DNA of 14,701 bases from Thermoplasmatota archaeon (lineage in GTDB: Archaea; Thermoplasmatota; JAQUQK01): the NCBI GenBank assembly GCA_028716125.1, contig JAQUQK010000022.1, positions 1 through 14,701 of the forward strand. The letters are read 5' to 3'. Within the stretch, counting starts at the first letter, position 1, and each line of letters opens with the position of its first letter. Of this stretch, positions 13,135-14,701 are shown in pieces. The notes under the pieces are model-generated. The model did not search any database. It was not told the DNA's origin and worked only from the letters and a program-made list of their open reading frames with translations. A program made the translations under genes and the position numbers.

Positions 13135-13179
13135 ATCCCCTCCAAGAGTGTTAAGCGCTATAATACTCTTAGAGGGGAT
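13135..13179 (+). other. Long 5'-UTR stem-loop (19-position stem)
   Basis: Bases 13135-13153 pair with 13161-13179: 17 Watson-Crick pairs, one G/T pair (13150/13164) and one C/A mismatch (13143/13171), around a 7-base loop AGCGCTA. It begins about ten bases after the predicted transcription start and ends 55 bases before the ATG. There is no T-tract, so it is not an attenuator-type terminator. The right arm GGGGA (13174-13178) could alternatively pair with TCCCC at 13181-13185. Likely roles are mRNA stabilisation or a regulatory fold; no known riboswitch class is recognised. Confidence 0.75.
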
Positions 13180-13221
13180 GTCCCCAACAACTCGGATCTT
13201 TCAGCCCTTTGGGCAATACAT

Positions 13222-13226
13222 GGGAG
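13222..13226 (+). promoter_or_regulatory. Shine-Dalgarno deciding the start at 13235
   Basis: GGGAG lies eight bases before ATG 13235. The in-frame ATG at 13220 and the longer upstream frame reaching to 13109 have no ribosome site. A small GCCC-TTT-GGGC hairpin (13204-13214) lies just upstream, echoing the GGGC/GCCC repeat beside the ribosome site of the divergent gene. Confidence 0.75.
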
Positions 13227-13234
13227 AAAAAGTC

Positions 13235-13873
13235 ATGAACAAGCTCATCGTTGCATTCGTTTGCGTTTGCGCGACTCTGCTCGCAGCCTGCAATGGCGTC
13301 GTTGATTCCAGCAATGAGACAGCGACCGACCCCGCAGCAACCGTGCCGTCGCCCGGTGGCCCTGTCACCTACCCGACCAACACGGTCATCTCGACTCCGC
13401 CGCCTTGCACGCGCGGACTCGTGCTCGACTCGGACGGACCTTCGGCCGGAACAGTTTCAGCCGGGACCAAGTCAGCCTCGCTCGGCGACTCGCTGGTCAA
13501 GATCAGCACGTGCGGCGACGAAGAAGTCGAAAGCATGACGATGACTGTCGCGAGCAAGGATGGCGGCAGTCCGCTTGGCAATCTCAAGAACCTCAAGATC
13601 ATGATGGGACAGACCACGGTGGCCGGCCCCATGGAGATCAAGAGCTTGAATGCCGACGGGACTGCGACGGTGGTGTTCATCGACGCCTTCACGCTCAAGG
13701 CCAACTCCACGTACCAGCTGACAGCAGTCGCTGACGTGGCCGCCGAAGAAGCAGCCCCCGGCACGCTCTTCAACAAGAGCTTCGAGGTCACCCTGAGCAG
13801 TCTCACGCTCAAGAACGAGTCGACGCTGATCCTGTACAAAGGCTCGTCGTACACCGTGACCGTCACCCAGTGA
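13235..13873 (+). CDS. Small secreted lipoprotein with beta-sandwich domain
   Basis: The start at ATG 13235 gives 212 residues and is supported by GGGAG eight bases upstream. It places a textbook lipoprotein signal at the N-terminus: MNKLIVAF..., with the lipobox 'LAAC' and Cys19 lipidated. A Thr/Pro-rich spacer (about residues 20-60) leads to a single beta-rich domain with blocks 'LGDSLVKISTCGDEEVESMT', 'LGNLKNLKIMMGQTTVAGP', 'NADGTATVVFIDAFTLKANS' and 'TYQLTAVADVA'. The alternation of 'V..lt...', 'nLkl..g.t.v.g' and 'ftl.a.stktltv.aDv' resembles a beta-sandwich I associate with surface proteins of Parcubacteria. That likeness is from memory of the pattern. It has its own promoter and terminator, so it is monocistronic. 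The gene is G+C-richer than the giant gene. Exact function is unknown; a surface or envelope structural role is inferred. Confidence 0.9.
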   Translation: MNKLIVAFVCVCATLLAACNGVVDSSNETATDPAATVPSPGGPVTYPTNTVISTPPPCTRGLVLDSDGPSAGTVSAGTKSASLGDSLVKISTCGDEEVESMTMTVASKDGGSPLGNLKNLKIMMGQTTVAGPMEIKSLNADGTATVVFIDAFTLKANSTYQLTAVADVAAEEAAPGTLFNKSFEVTLSSLTLKNESTLILYKGSSYTVTVTQ

Positions 13874-13905
13874 GTGCAGTCCTGCCTGCTTTCTCCCGCC
13901 TTCTT

Positions 13906-13936
13906 CCCGAACCGAATATTCTTTTCGGCCATCGGG
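13906..13936 (+). other. Nested hairpin downstream of the small lipoprotein gene
   Basis: CCCGA (13906-13910) pairs with TCGGG (13932-13936). Inside it CCGAA (13912-13916) pairs with TTCGG (13924-13928), with a short asymmetric internal loop. No T-run follows directly. It may protect the mRNA end ahead of the true terminator at 14038. The AT-rich stretch 13955-14000 beyond it shows no convincing promoter. Confidence 0.4.
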
Positions 13937-13999
13937 ATCCTTTCCGAGCACGTGATTAAAATCGCGACCTCAGATAGGATTAAAAAATTTATATAACGA

Positions 14000-14025
14000 C
14001 AAACCTCGCTGGAGTGCAGCGAGGT
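14000..14025 (-). terminator. Probable terminator of the truncated minus-strand gene
   Basis: A perfect 8-bp stem (ACCTCGCT at 14003-14010, AGCGAGGT at 14018-14025) has a 7-base loop. On the minus strand it is followed by TTGTCGTTATATAAATTTTTT, so the T-tract is interrupted. It lies about 45 bases past the stop at 14071. On the plus strand it is followed by purines, so it serves the minus strand. Confidence 0.55.
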
Positions 14026-14037
14026 AAGGGAGGGGTG

Positions 14038-14060
14038 CAGCGGCAAAACCGCTGTTTTTT
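14038..14060 (+). terminator. Intrinsic terminator of the small lipoprotein gene
   Basis: A 6-bp G+C-rich stem, CAGCGG/CCGCTG (14038-14043 and 14049-14054), with loop CAAAA is followed by six Ts. It stands 165 bases after the stop at 13873 and just ahead of the convergent gene ending at 14071. Confidence 0.8.
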
Positions 14061-14070
14061 GTAGGTGGGA

Positions 14071-14701
14071 TTACTGGCGCTTGGCCGACCAGTGGCTGAT
14101 CACTTCGGTCGAGCCGGCGAGGCTGAAGTCGCCTTCCATGTCATCGTGGGTCATCAGCTTACCAACGAAGTCGAAGCCACCCCAGTTGAAGGTGACTTGT
14201 CGTCCGTTGACAGCGCCTTGGCCGCTGATGTCGATGGTGAGCTGGCGGTTGTCCTGCTCGACAGCGAAGTTGCCCATGTCGCCGAACGGCCAGCCTTGGA
14301 AAATCCATTGGCCTGCGAGATTGACGACTGCCTTCACAGGCAGCGTCCCGCAAACCGGATCAACTTGGAGCTGGGGAATGGTGCAGGCCACGACCTCTGT
14401 CTCAGGCTCGATGCCGCTCGGTGACGAGAAGGTATCGACGTCCGTTGACAGATGCTGGGTCGCATCATGCTCGTGACCAACCACGAAGTCGAGCTTGGCG
14501 ACTGTCTGGTCCTTGACGGTCCAGGTGAAGTCGCTCGGCACGATGGTCGCGACGCCGTTCTCGACATGGTTCGCGACGACAGTGATGTAGCCGCACGGGT
14601 CGTTCGGTGAATTGCTCACCAGGTCGAGCTCCGAGCCGCCGCAGGCCGTCACAAACTTGATGTTGTTGATGGTCAGCGTCTGGCCGGCGTCCACCGGAGG
14701 C
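14071..14701 (-). CDS. Secreted Ig-like plus beta-barrel protein, N-terminus missing
   Basis: The minus-strand frame ends with TAA at 14071-14073 and stays open to the right edge. The GTG at 14692-14694 is not a credible start, because the frame continues upstream as Pro-Pro. About 209 residues are visible. The first part ('LTINNIKFVTACGG', 'GYITVVANHVENGVA', 'SDFTWTVKDQTVAKLDFV') has the strand pattern and the 'W...d.tVA.ld' signature of a BIG2-type Ig-like fold. The last 85 residues (about 14074-14330) run 'LAGQWIFQGWPFGDMGNFAV', 'LTIDISGQGAVNGRQVTFNW', 'FDFVGKLMTHDDMEGDFSLA' and 'HWSAKRQ'. The G-x-W opening, G-x-V-x-G hairpin, D-x-M-x-G turn and W-x-A-x-R ending suit a small avidin/lipocalin-like barrel. 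Four cysteines fit a secreted protein. The signal peptide would lie outside the window. Ligand unknown. Confidence 0.85.
   Translation of the reverse strand, partial: PPVDAGQTLTINNIKFVTACGGSELDLVSNSPNDPCGYITVVANHVENGVATIVPSDFTWTVKDQTVAKLDFVVGHEHDATQHLSTDVDTFSSPSGIEPETEVVACTIPQLQVDPVCGTLPVKAVVNLAGQWIFQGWPFGDMGNFAVEQDNRQLTIDISGQGAVNGRQVTFNWGGFDFVGKLMTHDDMEGDFSLAGSTEVISHWSAKRQ

Noticed and set aside
13159..13164. TATAAT inside the long hairpin as a second -10 box
   Set aside because: The sequence 17 bases upstream (TCCCCT) is not a -35 box. The promoter at 13090-13118 is far better.
13109..13234. Upstream extension of the small lipoprotein to ATG-like codons at 13109 or 13220
   Set aside because: The 13109 codon lies between the -35 and -10 boxes, so it is not transcribed. 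The 13220 ATG lacks a ribosome site. Start 13235 gives a standard signal peptide.
13369..14046. Minus-strand ORF of 225 codons opposite the small lipoprotein gene
   Set aside because: It overlaps a gene with a strong promoter, ribosome site and lipobox, crosses the convergent terminators, and encodes no recognisable domain.

Overview
The window looks like part of a Candidate Phyla Radiation (Patescibacteria, Parcubacteria-like) genome or a close ecological equivalent. This is inferred from protein style, not from a marker gene. The first gene is a giant fibre protein built from 'YDLGSS..WR.LY' and 'NVGIGTTNP...LQVAG' units. The gene at 13235 has a secreted beta-sandwich of a kind I associate with that group. 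No rRNA, tRNA, core metabolic or mobile-element gene is present to confirm it.

Layout. (1) 1-11183, plus strand: one open frame, cut by the left edge, fills three quarters of the window. It encodes more than 3,700 residues of repetitive, phage-tail-fibre-like surface protein. Embedded in it are a carbohydrate-binding-like jelly roll, a YadA-head-like stretch, two LVIVD-type beta-propellers, two 'DYAE' (peptidase G2-like) domains and a Thr/Pro tail. (2) 11184-11349: a hairpin and two face-to-face intrinsic terminators. (3) 11350-12903, minus: a propeller lipoprotein with a Gly/Ser/Ala linker. (4) 12904-13234: a 331-bp divergent control region with two outward promoters, plus a long 5'-UTR hairpin on the plus side. 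(5) 13235-13873, plus: a small lipoprotein. (6) 13874-14070: a second convergent terminator pair. (7) 14071-14701, minus: the C-terminal part of a secreted protein with an Ig-like region and an avidin/lipocalin-like barrel, cut by the right edge.

The two lipoproteins carry visible export signals, and the two edge-truncated genes have extracytoplasmic architectures, so the window reads as a stretch of cell-surface genes. They are separate transcription units in alternating orientation, not one operon. The giant gene is visibly poorer in G+C than the genes to its right. No CRISPR, toxin-antitoxin, transposase or phage structural operon is seen. The most unusual items are the domain mosaic of the giant fibre protein and the 19-bp hairpin that begins about 10 nt into the predicted transcript of the small lipoprotein gene.
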